NCBI RefSeq assembly: GCF_013366375.1 | Contig: NZ_JABWMJ010000010.1 | Location: 124,001 to 188,000 of the forward strand | DNA length: 64,000 nucleotides | Origin: Rhizobacter koreensis | GTDB lineage: Bacteria > Pseudomonadota > Gammaproteobacteria > Burkholderiales > Burkholderiaceae_C | Direction: 5' to 3' | Part shown: positions 10,369 to 19,341 of the stretch, piece by piece | Numbering within the stretch: position 1 is the stretch's first letter | How the letters are laid out: each line of letters opens with the position of its first letter | The notes under the pieces: model-generated | What the model was told of the DNA's origin: nothing | Database searches by the model: none | What the model saw: only the letters and a program-made list of their open reading frames with translations | Position numbers and translations under genes: made by a program

Positions 10369-11325
10369 ATGAATCGCAGACTCTTCGCCCACGTCGCCCT
10401 CGCCGTCGCGACGCTCGCTGCCGGCGGCAGCGCGCTCGCCCAGAACAAGACCGTGATGGGCGTGGCCATCCCGGCGGCGACCCACGGCTGGGCCGGCGGC
10501 GTCGTCTACTGGGCCAACCGCACCAAGGGCGAGCTCGAGAAGCAGTACCCTGGCATGCAGATCATCGTGAAGACCGCGGGGTCCGCGGCCGAGCAGGCCA
10601 ACCAGGTGCAGGACCTGCAGACCGTGAACAAGATCAACACGCTGGTCATCCTGCCGTTCGAGTCGGCACCGCTGACGCAGCCGGTCGCGCAGGTCAAGAA
10701 GAAGGGCGTGTTCGTGACCGTGGTCGATCGCGGCCTCACCGACGCGAGCGCGCAGGACGCCTACGTCGCCGGCGACAACCCGGGCTTCGGCAAGGTGGCG
10801 GCCGAGTACATGGCCAAGGCGCTCGGCGGCAACGGCAACATCGTCATCCTGCGCGGCATCCCGACCGTGATCGACAACCAGCGCGTCGATGCGTTCAACG
10901 CGGTGATGAAGAACCACCCGGGCATCAAGGTGCTGGACGCGAAGCACGGCAACTGGAACCGTGACGACGCGTTCAAGGTGATGCAGGACTACCTGACGCG
11001 CTTCCCGAAGATCGACGCCGTCTGGGCCTCGGACGACGACATGGCGGTCGGCGTGCAGAAGGCGATCGAACAGGCCAAGCGCAGCGACGTCAGGATGGTG
11101 ATCGGCGGCGCCGGCTCGAAGGACTACATCAAGAAGGTCATGGACGGCGACAAGATCGTCACCGCCGACGTGACCTACTCGCCGAGCATGATCGCCGATG
11201 CGATGAAGCTCACCGCCGCGTCGCGTGCCAAGGGCTCGGCGATGCCGCCGACGACGATCATCCCGTCGGTGCTGATCACCAAGGACAACGCGTCGAAGTA
11301 CTACTTCCCCGACTCGCCGTTCTGA
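10369..11325 (+). CDS. Sugar ABC transporter periplasmic binding protein
   Basis: 318 residues with a clean signal peptide (about residues 1-24, ending GGSALAQ) and a type-I periplasmic binding fold. [20 protein letters not shown] and the segment with [12 protein letters not shown] are typical of ribose/xylose binding proteins. The gene sits last, 92 bases after the permease. Binding-protein genes are more often first in such operons. It is preceded by a purine-rich GGAGACACC before ATG. The 3' end overlaps the convergent cupin gene by 25 bases. The sugar is probably xylose or a xyloside from context; this is inference. Confidence 0.88.
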   Translation: MNRRLFAHVALAVATLAAGGSALAQNKTVMGVAIPAATHGWAGGVVYWANRTKGELEKQYPGMQIIVKTAGSAAEQANQVQDLQTVNKINTLVILPFESAPLTQPVAQVKKKGVFVTVVDRGLTDASAQDAYVAGDNPGFGKVAAEYMAKALGGNGNIVILRGIPTVIDNQRVDAFNAVMKNHPGIKVLDAKHGNWNRDDAFKVMQDYLTRFPKIDAVWASDDDMAVGVQKAIEQAKRSDVRMVIGGAGSKDYIKKVMDGDKIVTADVTYSPSMIADAMKLTAASRAKGSAMPPTTIIPSVLITKDNASKYYFPDSPF

Positions 11326-11750
11326 GGGGTCGCGGCCACGAGACCCGTCGGCGGCGCGTCCACCGGATGGGTCCCGAACGCCGCCGGCATGTCGATCTCG
11401 AGGTGCTGGTAGTCGGCCGACACCTCGACCACGTCGTGCCGCACGCCCTTCGGCTGGAACACCAGGTCGCCGGCTTTCAGCGTCTGGCGGCCGATGCCTT
11501 CGTAGTCGAGCACCGCGCTGCCGTGGATGATGTAGATCAGCTGCAGCTCGGCCTCGTGGAAGTGCCAGCCGGTGCCGTCGCCCGGGCGCACCGCGCGCAC
11601 GGTGCGCACGAACGTCGCACCGAAGCGTCCGTCGGTGCTCGCCGCAAGGCCGCTGTCGGCATAGGCGAAGAAGGGCCGCGCGCCTTCGCTCTTGTAGTCG
11701 GCCGCATCCGGCGCTCGGGAGATGTGAGGAACGGGCATCGTCGCTTTCAT
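11301..11750 (-). CDS. Cupin-domain protein
   Basis: 149 residues. The single cupin barrel shows motif 1 as [19 protein letters not shown] (metal-type His, His, Glu) and motif 2 as [16 protein letters not shown] with a terminal His. Such proteins bind a metal and act as small isomerases, dioxygenases or ligand sensors, and no specific role can be read. The start is the first ATG after the preceding short-chain dehydrogenase stop. The 3' end overlaps the sugar-binding-protein gene convergently. It probably closes the minus-strand operon that begins near 17.15 kb. Confidence 0.75.
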   Translation of the reverse strand: MKATMPVPHISRAPDAADYKSEGARPFFAYADSGLAASTDGRFGATFVRTVRAVRPGDGTGWHFHEAELQLIYIIHGSAVLDYEGIGRQTLKAGDLVFQPKGVRHDVVEVSADYQHLEIDMPAAFGTHPVDAPPTGLVAATPQNGESGK

Positions 11751-11764
11751 GCGGTCGAGGGTGA

Positions 11765-12583
11765 TCAGGCGCTCCCGGAGGGTCGCTGGGCGAAGTAGAC
11801 GTCCGGCGGCGACGGGCAGCCGATGTGCAGCCCGCAGTCGACGATCAGGTGGGTACCGGTGCATGCCGACGACGCCCGCGAGCACAGGAACAGGATCGCG
11901 TTCGCGACGTCGTCGACCTCGACCCAGCGGCCGAGCGGCACCTGCTTCGGGATCGAGTCGATCAGTGTCGATTTCGAGGCGTGCAGGCGCATCACTTCGG
12001 TGATCACGGGGCCGGGAAGCACCGCGTTGACACGAATGCCGTCCCGCGAGAGATCCATCGCCGCATGTCGGGTCAGTCCCAGCAGCCCGGCCTTGGCCGC
12101 GGTGTAGCTCGCGCCGAAGTGCAGCGACATCGTGATCGAGGCGAGCGAGGCGACGTTCACGACTGCTCCGCCGCCGGCGCGGCGCATCGGGTCGCTGCAG
12201 GCGCGGATGCAGTGAAACGCCGAAGAAAGGTTCGCGCCGACCACGCGATCCCAGTCCTCGCCCGGGATGTCTTGAACCAGTGCCGGCCGCGTCCCGGCAT
12301 TGCCGCCGGCCACGTTGACCAGCAGATCGATTCCGCCGAGCGCCCGTTCGGCGGCCGCGGCAGCGGCGGCGACGGCGGCACTGTCGGCGACGTCGACGAC
12401 CTCGGACGCCACGGTGGCGCCAGCGGTGCGCAGCTCGGCAGCAAGCGCCTCGAGCGGTTCGTGCTGGACGTCCCACAAGGCGAGCGCGATGCGCTGCGCG
12501 GCGAAAGCGCGCGCCACGCCGGCGCCGATGCCGCCGGCGGCTCCGGTGACGATGGCGCGCCTTCCTTCGAGGTCGGGGTACAT
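11765..12583 (-). CDS. Short-chain dehydrogenase/reductase (SDR)
   Basis: 272 residues of a classical SDR: the NAD(P) motif TGAAGGIGAG near residue 15, NVAGG in the NAG position, the serine of VNVASLAS, and the catalytic YTAAK. The start at 12583 is preceded by AAGGAG at a good distance and follows the acetoacetyl-CoA synthetase stop by one base. In this setting it could oxidise a 3-hydroxy acid to the 3-keto acid activated by the neighbouring synthetase, but that is inference. Substrate is not determinable. Confidence 0.85.
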   Translation of the reverse strand: MYPDLEGRRAIVTGAAGGIGAGVARAFAAQRIALALWDVQHEPLEALAAELRTAGATVASEVVDVADSAAVAAAAAAAERALGGIDLLVNVAGGNAGTRPALVQDIPGEDWDRVVGANLSSAFHCIRACSDPMRRAGGGAVVNVASLASITMSLHFGASYTAAKAGLLGLTRHAAMDLSRDGIRVNAVLPGPVITEVMRLHASKSTLIDSIPKQVPLGRWVEVDDVANAILFLCSRASSACTGTHLIVDCGLHIGCPSPPDVYFAQRPSGSA

Positions 12584-12584
12584 C

Positions 12585-14624
12585 TCAGCTCCTTGCAGCG
12601 GTGGCGGAAGGCCGCTCGCGCGCGGCGAACGCGACGAACCAGTCGAGCGCGTGCGCATTCGACACGGCGTCCTTCTGCACCGCCTTGTCGATGCTCATGC
12701 CGAGCAGCAACCGCTTCAGCGGCAGCTCGAGCTTCTTGCCGGTGAGGGTGCGCGGCAGCGCCGGCGCCTCGATGATCCGGTCCGGAACGTGCCGCGCCGA
12801 GAGCGCGCTGCGGATCGCCGCGCGCAGACGCTCGACCAGCGCAGCGTCGAGTTCGGCGTCCGGCTGCAGCACCACGAACAGCAGCAGTGCCGACTCGCGC
12901 CCGAGGTATTCGAGGTCGACCACCACGCTGTCGGCGATCGCAGGGTCGGCGTCGACCACGCGGTACAGCTCGGAGGTTCCCATCCGGATGCCGCCGCGGT
13001 TGATGGTTGCATCGGAGCGGCCGTAGATCACGCCGCCCGTCGCGTCGGGCCGCGGGACCAGGCGCAGCCAGTCGCCGTGGCGCCAGATGTTGCGGCCGTC
13101 CGCGTCCGAGAAGGTGCCGAAGTAGCTCTCGCGGTAGCGGCTGCCGTCCGCGTCGCCCCAGAAGAAGAGCGGCATCGACGGCAGCGGCCGGGTGCAGACG
13201 AGCTCGCCGACCTGGTCCAGCACCGCTTCTCCCTGCTCGTCGAATGACGCGACCGCCGCACCCAGAGCCCGGCATTGCATCTCTCCGGTGAAGACCGGCA
13301 GGGTCGGGGTTCCCGCGAGGAAGGCGCCGCACAGGTCGGTGCCGCCCGACACGGCGTTGAGCCAGACATCGGGCGCCACCGCGCGGTAGATCCACGCGTA
13401 GCCTTCCGGCGGCAGCGGCGATCCGGTCGAGCCGACCGTCCGCAGCGCACCGAGATCGGCAATCTTCGAGGGTTCGATGCCGGCCTTCATGCACGACGTA
13501 TGGAACGCCGCGCCGGCTCCGAACACCGTGACGCCGCGCCGTGCCACGAGACGCCAGGCGAAGCTCCAGTCGGGCGCACCGGGGCCGGTGAGGCAACCGT
13601 CCTGCAGGCACACCGTCGAGCCGGTCAGCAGGCCCATGACCTGGACGTTCCAGACCATCCACGACGTACTGCCGAGCCACATCATGCGGTCGCCAGTGCC
13701 AAGGTCGGTGTGCAGCGCGGACAGCACCGTGCCCGAGAGCAGCATGCCGCCGTGGCCATGCACGATCGCCTTCGGCAACCCGGTGGTGCCCGACGAGAAC
13801 AGGATCCACAGCGGGTGGTCGAAAGGGACCGGCGACAGCTCGAGGGCCGCGTCGCCGGCCACGGCCGTCGCCCAGTCGACGTGCGGCCGCTCGGTCGGCG
13901 CGCGTGCGGCCCCGTCCAGATGCGGCACCCAGATCACCGTATGGACGCGCGGCAGGCGCTCGAGCAGCTGCTCGACCGTCGCGCGCCGGTCGAACGGCTT
14001 GCCGGCGAAGCGGTAGCCGTCGCAGGCGATCAGCACCGCCGGCTCGATCTGGGCGAAGCGGTCTGCCGCGCCGAGCGGTCCGACGTCGGGTGCGCAGATC
14101 GACCACACCGCGCCGAGCGACGCCACCGCGATGAACGCGACCACCGCTTGGGGAATGTTCGGCAGATAGGCCGCGACGCGGTCGCCGGGGCGCACGCCGC
14201 GCTGGCGCAAGGTGGCCGCAAGCGCGCCGGCCTGGCGCTGCAGTTCGGCCCATGACACCTCGCCGCTGCCGGCGGCCTCGCTGTCGAAGGTCAGCGCGGT
14301 GCCGGTGCGGCCGTCGCCGAGCAGGTGCGCGGCGAAGTTGAGGGTCGCGCCGGGAAACCAGCGCGCGCCGGGCATCGCCTCGGGCGGAAGCGCGAGCACC
14401 ACGTCGGTCGACCCCTCGAGCTTCAGCTCGAAGTGGTCGACCACGCTGCGCCAGAACGCCTCGGGTTGCGCGACCGACCACTGCCACAAGTCCTCGTAGC
14501 GCGCGAACTCGCGCCCGCGCTCCCGCGCCAGCCAGTGCCGGAACGCGGTGATGCGTGCGCGCTCGATGCGGTCGGGCGCCGGCGTCCAGATCGGCATCGG
14601 GTCGGCGCGTTCCTGCACCCTCAT
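12585..14624 (-). CDS. Acetoacetyl-CoA synthetase (acetoacetate-CoA ligase)
   Basis: 679 residues, the length of the AACS branch of the ANL adenylate-forming superfamily. It converts acetoacetate, ATP and CoA to acetoacetyl-CoA. The AMP-binding motif ILFSSGTTGLPKAIVHG lies near residues 275-289. The N-terminal block with WQWSVAQPEAFW and the segment WFPGATLNFA are typical of AACS and acetyl-CoA synthetases. The C-terminal acylation-site lysine is in RTLTGKKLELP. The ATG overlaps the stop of the Bug receptor gene (ATGA), so receptor and ligase are co-translated. Related short 3-keto acids are possible substrates. Confidence 0.85.
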   Translation of the reverse strand: MRVQERADPMPIWTPAPDRIERARITAFRHWLARERGREFARYEDLWQWSVAQPEAFWRSVVDHFELKLEGSTDVVLALPPEAMPGARWFPGATLNFAAHLLGDGRTGTALTFDSEAAGSGEVSWAELQRQAGALAATLRQRGVRPGDRVAAYLPNIPQAVVAFIAVASLGAVWSICAPDVGPLGAADRFAQIEPAVLIACDGYRFAGKPFDRRATVEQLLERLPRVHTVIWVPHLDGAARAPTERPHVDWATAVAGDAALELSPVPFDHPLWILFSSGTTGLPKAIVHGHGGMLLSGTVLSALHTDLGTGDRMMWLGSTSWMVWNVQVMGLLTGSTVCLQDGCLTGPGAPDWSFAWRLVARRGVTVFGAGAAFHTSCMKAGIEPSKIADLGALRTVGSTGSPLPPEGYAWIYRAVAPDVWLNAVSGGTDLCGAFLAGTPTLPVFTGEMQCRALGAAVASFDEQGEAVLDQVGELVCTRPLPSMPLFFWGDADGSRYRESYFGTFSDADGRNIWRHGDWLRLVPRPDATGGVIYGRSDATINRGGIRMGTSELYRVVDADPAIADSVVVDLEYLGRESALLLFVVLQPDAELDAALVERLRAAIRSALSARHVPDRIIEAPALPRTLTGKKLELPLKRLLLGMSIDKAVQKDAVSNAHALDWFVAFAARERPSATAARS

Positions 14625-15604
14625 TCCTCCGCGACGAATCCGGACGACTTCACGATCGGGCCCCAGCGCTGGAGGTCGGCTTCGACCTGCTTCTCGAATT
14701 CGCGCTGTGCGGGGCCACTCGGCGGCAGCGAGAGCTTCGTCAGGCCGGCGACGACGTCTGGTTGCCGGATCGCGTTCTGGACCGCGCCGACCATCCGCGC
14801 CACCAGCTCGGGCGGCGTCTTCCTCGGCATGAAGAGGCCGAAGTACTCGTCGAGCTCGAGCGTCGGCAAGCCGGCCTCGGCGACGGTCGGCACGTTCGGC
14901 ACCGTACGCTGGCGGCCGCTGGTCGCCAGGATGCGCAGCCGTCCGTCGGCAAGGTACGGGATGTGGCTTGCCGCGACGTCGACGGCGAACGGGATCTGTC
15001 CCCCGAGCAGGTCCTGCGTGAGCGGGGCACCGCCCTTGTACGCGATGTGGTTCAGGTCGACGCCGATGGCGCGCGAGTACATGAGGCCGAGGAAGTGCGG
15101 CGACGCTCCCGCGGCCGGCGAGCCGAACACCTGGCGGTCGGCGCCGCCCTTGACCCAGGCGGCGAAGTCGGCCAGCGTCTTCACGCTCGCCGGGACCGCC
15201 GGGCCCACCGTGAACGCGTAGTTGAACGTGCTCACCGAGGTGACCGGCACGAAGTCGCGCAGCGTGTCGTACGGCAGCTTCTTGTAGATGTGCGGGTAGA
15301 TCGTCAGGATCGGCGCCGCCGACAGCAGCATCGTCATGCCGTCGGGCTCCGCGTTCTTCACGTACGTCGTGCCGATCCGCCCACCGGCTCCCGCGCGGTT
15401 GTCGACCAGCACGGTGCTCGCATAGGTCGTGCGCAGATGCGGCGCCAGCAGCCGGGCGATCGTGTCGCCGGCCCCTCCGGCGGGGAAACCCACCACGATG
15501 CGAAGCGTCTTGTCGATCGGCGCCGGCTGGGCCCGTGCGCCGGGCGCGACGGCGGGCAGGGCCAGGGTGCCGAGCACCGTGGCCAGGCATTCTCTGCGGT
15601 TCAT
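14621..15604 (-). CDS. Bug/TctC-family periplasmic solute receptor
   Basis: 327 residues. A signal peptide with an early twin Arg (MNRRECLAT, ending PGARAQP) precedes the Bug fold: IVVGFPAGGAGDTIARLLAP, VVDN-type VLVDNRAGAGGRIG, YPHIYKKLPYD and FGSPAAGASPHFLG. Bug receptors bind carboxylates for tripartite tricarboxylate transporters, but no TctA or TctB membrane gene is present nearby, so it is an orphan receptor. Its stop overlaps the acetoacetyl-CoA synthetase start, which suggests its ligand is the acid metabolised by this cluster. Confidence 0.9.
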   Translation of the reverse strand: MNRRECLATVLGTLALPAVAPGARAQPAPIDKTLRIVVGFPAGGAGDTIARLLAPHLRTTYASTVLVDNRAGAGGRIGTTYVKNAEPDGMTMLLSAAPILTIYPHIYKKLPYDTLRDFVPVTSVSTFNYAFTVGPAVPASVKTLADFAAWVKGGADRQVFGSPAAGASPHFLGLMYSRAIGVDLNHIAYKGGAPLTQDLLGGQIPFAVDVAASHIPYLADGRLRILATSGRQRTVPNVPTVAEAGLPTLELDEYFGLFMPRKTPPELVARMVGAVQNAIRQPDVVAGLTKLSLPPSGPAQREFEKQVEADLQRWGPIVKSSGFVAEE

Positions 15605-15661
15605 CCTGTCTCCTTGTCGATGGTGGGCGGGAACGTGAGCGCCGAAGGCGGCCGGTGTCGG

Positions 15662-16294
15662 TCAGGAGTCCGGCTTCGACAGCGCCTGGTACCAGCGCAG
15701 CACGTCGTCGTAGGAGCCGCCGTTGCGCAGGCGCTCGTCGGCGCCGCGCTCCTTGGCGTGCTGCGCACGCGTCTTCTCGAGCACCTCGGCGGCTGCCCCC
15801 GCAGGGACGACGACCACGCCATCGATGTCGGCGACGACGATGTCGCCGGCAGCGACCGCGACGTCCCCCACCGAGACCACGCCGTTGTGCCAGCCCGGGT
15901 GGTTCGCGACGCCGCCGCGCACGCAGATGCCGGCCGCCCAGACCGGAAAGCCCAGTTCCCGGATCGTCGCGACGTCGCGCACGGCGCCGTTGGTGACCAC
16001 GCCCGCGAGACCGCGGTACTTGGCGCGGATGGTCGCACTGCCGCCCCACACCGTGCTGCGGTCGGTGCCGCCGCCGTCGATCACCAGGACGTCGCCGGGT
16101 GCCGCCATCTCGACCGCGCGCATGAAGGCGAGCCCGTCGCTCGGCCAGCAGCGCACCGTGAAGGCGCGGCCGAGCAGCCGGTGGGCGTCGCCGACCGGAC
16201 GGATGTGCGGCGCCATCTCGCCCGCCTTGCCGGCGGCCTCGTAGACGGTCGCGGCGGCGTATTCGGCGAAGTCGGCGGGCTGGACGGGATTCAT
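15662..16294 (-). CDS. RraA-family protein, probable 4-hydroxy-4-methyl-2-oxoglutarate aldolase-type
   Basis: 210 residues, matching the RraA/HMG-CHA aldolase fold. The metal and substrate motif GVVTNGAVRDVATIRELGFPV is strongly conserved, and GDVLVIDGGG and VADIDGVVVVPAG are family blocks. Members split 4-hydroxy-2-oxo acids to pyruvate plus an oxo acid in aromatic degradation; others are oxaloacetate decarboxylases or RNase E inhibitors. Placement between a Bug receptor and an SDR favours the catabolic aldolase role. The exact substrate is unknown. Confidence 0.8.
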   Translation of the reverse strand: MNPVQPADFAEYAAATVYEAAGKAGEMAPHIRPVGDAHRLLGRAFTVRCWPSDGLAFMRAVEMAAPGDVLVIDGGGTDRSTVWGGSATIRAKYRGLAGVVTNGAVRDVATIRELGFPVWAAGICVRGGVANHPGWHNGVVSVGDVAVAAGDIVVADIDGVVVVPAGAAAEVLEKTRAQHAKERGADERLRNGGSYDDVLRWYQALSKPDS

Positions 16295-16341
16295 GCGAAG
16301 GCTCCTGGAGGGGCGACTGGACCGGACGTCGGTCGGCGGTC

Positions 16342-17154
16342 TCAGGCCATGTAGAAGCCGCCGTTCGTGTCGAGGGCGACGCCGGTGACGAAAGCGGCGT
16401 CCGACGACGCAAGGAAGGCGATCGCGAGGGCCTGCTCGCGCGCGGTCGCCATGCGGCCGAGCGCGGTCATGGAGCGGACCGCCGCGACGCGGTCGCGGCG
16501 CCGGGAGGTCGCGGCGTCGCCGGCGACCCCGTCCGCGGGGCCGCCCAGGCTGCCGCGCAGCATCGGCGTGTCGACGCTGCCGGGACAGATCGCGTTGACG
16601 CGAATGCCGTGCATGCCGTAGTCGGATGCCAGATGGCGGGTCAGCCCGAGCAGGCCGGCCTTGCTGCTGGTGTACGCAGGCGTCGCGTTCAGGCTGTAGA
16701 GCCTTCCCGCCATGGACGACACGTTGACGATCGCGCCCCGGCCCGCCTGCCGCATGCCGGGCAGCAGCGCCCGGGCCATGAGGAACGGGCCGGTCAGGTT
16801 GACCGCGAGCACGCGCTGCCAGCGTTCGAGATCCACGCACTCGATGCCGGCCTCGGGAGCGATGTCGGGCAGGCCGGCGACGTTCACGAGGACAGTCGCG
16901 ACGCCGAAGTGGCTGCGGGCGCTCTCGCGCGCACGTTCGGCAGTGCCCGGGTCGGCGACATCGCCGAGGCACGAGACCGCCCGCGTGCCGGCCTCCGCCA
17001 CCAGCGCCTGCGTCTGCTCGGTATCGGCCACGTCGACCAGCACGAGGTCGGCGCCTTCGCTTGCGAGCAGCACCGCGGTCGCCTGGCCGATGCCGCTGGC
17101 GGCACCGGTCACGACGGCGACCTCTCCCTCGAATCGGCTCGTGCGTCGATGCAT
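16342..17154 (-). CDS. Short-chain dehydrogenase/reductase (SDR)
   Basis: 270 residues with the classical SDR pattern: TGAASGIGQA, DVAD after the second strand, NVAGLP, NVSSMAG and the active-site YTSSKAG. The C-terminal ALDTNGGFYMA resembles 3-hydroxybutyrate and other hydroxy-acid dehydrogenases. The start at 17154 is the ATG nearest the conserved domain. It is the first gene of the minus-strand catabolic set and is divergent from a Crp/Fnr regulator across a 119-base gap with an inverted repeat. A second SDR five kilobases downstream suggests two sequential oxidation steps. Confidence 0.85.
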   Translation of the reverse strand: MHRRTSRFEGEVAVVTGAASGIGQATAVLLASEGADLVLVDVADTEQTQALVAEAGTRAVSCLGDVADPGTAERARESARSHFGVATVLVNVAGLPDIAPEAGIECVDLERWQRVLAVNLTGPFLMARALLPGMRQAGRGAIVNVSSMAGRLYSLNATPAYTSSKAGLLGLTRHLASDYGMHGIRVNAICPGSVDTPMLRGSLGGPADGVAGDAATSRRRDRVAAVRSMTALGRMATAREQALAIAFLASSDAAFVTGVALDTNGGFYMA

Positions 17155-17187
17155 GGGGCGATGATCCGCGGCAGCGCGCACCGAGAC

Positions 17188-17203
17188 TGTCGAAGCCGAG
17201 ACA
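17188..17203. promoter_or_regulatory. Inverted repeat in the divergent SDR / Crp-Fnr promoter region
   Basis: TGTC, eight bases, GACA is a perfect inverted repeat in the 119-base gap between the divergent genes. The sequence GACAATCG that begins at its right arm (17200-17207) recurs at 17249-17256. Crp/Fnr-family regulators bind short spaced inverted repeats, so autoregulation is plausible but unproven. Confidence 0.4.
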
Positions 17204-17273
17204 ATCGGCCGCAGGGTTTTCCAGACCGGGCGGCCCCCGCCCGCTCGGGACAATCGAGCCCGGAGATTCCACG

Positions 17274-18068
17274 GTGCCGAGTTCCCCGCACGATCCAGGC
17301 CTCTCCCTTGGCGAACTGCTGGAGGGCTCCGGCTGGTTCCCGATCCTGGCGCCGGACAGCCGGCAGGCGGTGCGCAACGCGCTGCGCGAGTTCTCGGTGG
17401 CGACCGGCGAGGCCGTGTCTCACCAGGGCGAGGTTCCCCACGGCTGGTGCGGCGTGCTCGACGGGCTGATCAAGCTGGCGTCGGTCGACACCGAGGGGCG
17501 CGGCGTGACGTTCACGGGTCTCGCGCCGGGCGGGTGGTTCGGCGAGGCGACGCTGTTGCGCGAGGCGCCGTTCTCCGTGGATGCCGTCGCGCTGCGGGCG
17601 AGCCGCATCGTCATGCTGCCCGCCGACGTCTTCTTCCAGCTGCTGCAGGCCGACTTCGCGTTCAGCCGCTTCATCATGACGCTCCTGAGCGAGCGCCTGC
17701 ACTGGTTCATGGGCCACTGCTACGCCAATCGCACCCACGATTCGCACGCGCGCGTGGCCCGCGCTCTCGTCGGGCTGTTCCAGCCCGCCGCCTGCATGTG
17801 CCGGCTGACCGAACTGCGAATCTCGCAGGAGGAGCTCGCCTACATCGCTGGCGTCTCGCGTCAGAGCTGCAACCGTGCCTTGAGGGAGCTGCGCGAGGCC
17901 AGGCTGCTGGCCGTCGACTACGGGATCATGCGTTTGCTCGACGCCGGTCGGCTGCGGCGGCTGGTGGAATCGCCGGCGCCCGGCGCGCATCGGCAGCGCG
18001 CAGGCACCCGCCACAGCGCGCACGCGGGTTCTGCCGAGCACGCCGCACGCGGCCAGCGCCGCGCGTGA
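17274..18068 (+). CDS. Crp/Fnr-family transcriptional regulator
   Basis: 264 residues from a GTG start with GGAG eight bases upstream. The cyclic-nucleotide-binding-like beta barrel occupies about residues 20-130, with LAPGGWFGEATLLREAPFSVDAVAL as its core. The C-terminal winged helix-turn-helix is ISQEELAYIAGVSRQSCNRALRELREA. No Fnr-type cysteine cluster is present, so it is not an obvious oxygen sensor. A long Ala/Arg/His-rich tail follows the domain. It is divergent from the SDR gene and probably controls the acetoacetyl-CoA synthetase/RraA cluster. Confidence 0.85.
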   Translation: MPSSPHDPGLSLGELLEGSGWFPILAPDSRQAVRNALREFSVATGEAVSHQGEVPHGWCGVLDGLIKLASVDTEGRGVTFTGLAPGGWFGEATLLREAPFSVDAVALRASRIVMLPADVFFQLLQADFAFSRFIMTLLSERLHWFMGHCYANRTHDSHARVARALVGLFQPAACMCRLTELRISQEELAYIAGVSRQSCNRALRELREARLLAVDYGIMRLLDAGRLRRLVESPAPGAHRQRAGTRHSAHAGSAEHAARGQRRA

Positions 18069-18199
18069 CCGCCCGGCGTCGAGGCCCCGAACCGCGCCGT
18101 GCCAGCGAGGTCCGCGCCGCCCGTCGCGTTCGAACCAACGGCCATCGGCTCATCGCCACGCCGACACGAACCGCGGTCGCCCCTCGCCGAGGCGTCGCC

Positions 18200-19189
18200 T
18201 CACTCGGCCTTGAAGCCGACCGCCTTGACGATCGGTCCCCAGCGCGCGGTGTCGCGCTGCTGCAGGGCGGCCAGCTCGGCGGCGCTCGAGGAGCGCGCTT
18301 CGAGTCCCATCACGGCGAGGCCGTCGACGACCTCGCGCTTGGCCAGGGCGACGCGCACCGCGGCGTTCATGCGCTGCACGACCTCGGGCGTCGCGCCGCC
18401 CGGCAGGTAGAGCGCGAACCACTCGTCGGTGACGATGTCCTTCAGGCCCTGCTCGTCGTACGTCGGCACCTGCGGCGCGAAGCGGCTCCGCTTCGCGCCC
18501 GAGACGCCGAGCAGACGGGCCTTGCCGTTGCTGCCGGTATGCGGCAGCAGGTCGCCGATCGGCCCCGAGACGGCCGCGATCTGGCCGCCGCTCAGCTCGA
18601 GCATCGCTGGCTGGGTGCCGCGATACGGCACGTGACGCAGGTTCGCGCCGCCGGCGCGGCTGAGCATCTCGCCGGTGAAGTGCGGCGTCGAGCCGGCCGC
18701 CGGCGACCCGAAGCTCGCGTGCTCCGGGTGCGCCTTGGCCCACGCGAGGAACTCGGGGACCGTCGTCACCGTCGTCGGCACCAGCGGGCCGACGGCGAGC
18801 CCGAACTCGAACACGCACGCCAGCGAGACCGGCGTCAGGTCCTTGACCGGGTCGTACTGCAGCTTGTTGTAGATGAACGGATAGGTGGTCAGCATCGAAG
18901 CCGGGGTCTGCAGCAGCGTCGTGCCGTCGGCCGGTACGGTCTTCATGGACTGGATCGCGATCTGGCCGCCGGCCCCGGTCTTGTTCTCGACCAGCGCGGT
19001 CTTCGCGTACGTGCCCCGCAGGGCGTCGGCGAGGCGACGGCACACCGTGTCGGAGGTGCCGCCGGCCGCGAAGCCGGTGACGATCTTCAGGACGTCGACG
19101 CTCTGCGCTTCGGCGGCTCGCCCCGCGAACAGGGCGGGCAGCGCGAGGGCCGCGGCGCTGCGTTGCACGAACTGGCGACGGTTGGACAT
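18200..19189 (-). CDS. Bug/TctC-family periplasmic solute receptor
   Basis: 329 residues, with a signal peptide ending GRAAEAQS and Bug motifs VTGFAAGGTSDTVCRRLAD, LVENKTGAGGQIA, YPFIYNKLQYDP and FGSPAAGSTPHFTG. AGGAGACTCC precedes the ATG. It is convergent with the Crp/Fnr gene and about 150 bases downstream of the hydroxypyruvate-isomerase-like gene on the same strand. It is the second orphan Bug receptor of the window; no TctAB partner is present. Ligand unknown, probably an organic acid. Confidence 0.9.
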   Translation of the reverse strand: MSNRRQFVQRSAAALALPALFAGRAAEAQSVDVLKIVTGFAAGGTSDTVCRRLADALRGTYAKTALVENKTGAGGQIAIQSMKTVPADGTTLLQTPASMLTTYPFIYNKLQYDPVKDLTPVSLACVFEFGLAVGPLVPTTVTTVPEFLAWAKAHPEHASFGSPAAGSTPHFTGEMLSRAGGANLRHVPYRGTQPAMLELSGGQIAAVSGPIGDLLPHTGSNGKARLLGVSGAKRSRFAPQVPTYDEQGLKDIVTDEWFALYLPGGATPEVVQRMNAAVRVALAKREVVDGLAVMGLEARSSSAAELAALQQRDTARWGPIVKAVGFKAE

Positions 19190-19341
19190 GGGAGTCTCCT
19201 GGTGAGTGGTGTGGAACTCGGGACGGGCCGCCTTGCAGCTCGTTCGACCGTGCGGCTCGCTCATGCGATGGCGGCGGCGCCTGCCGCGTGAGCCATGACG
19301 CCACGCGTCCGCCGTCGCGCGCGGTCGGTCTCGTCGGGCGG

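Noticed and set aside
12585-16412. A 1275-residue minus-strand frame
   Set aside because: Only its last 679 residues (acetoacetyl-CoA synthetase) are protein-like. The upstream part overlaps the Bug and RraA genes in another frame and has low-complexity Arg/Gly content.
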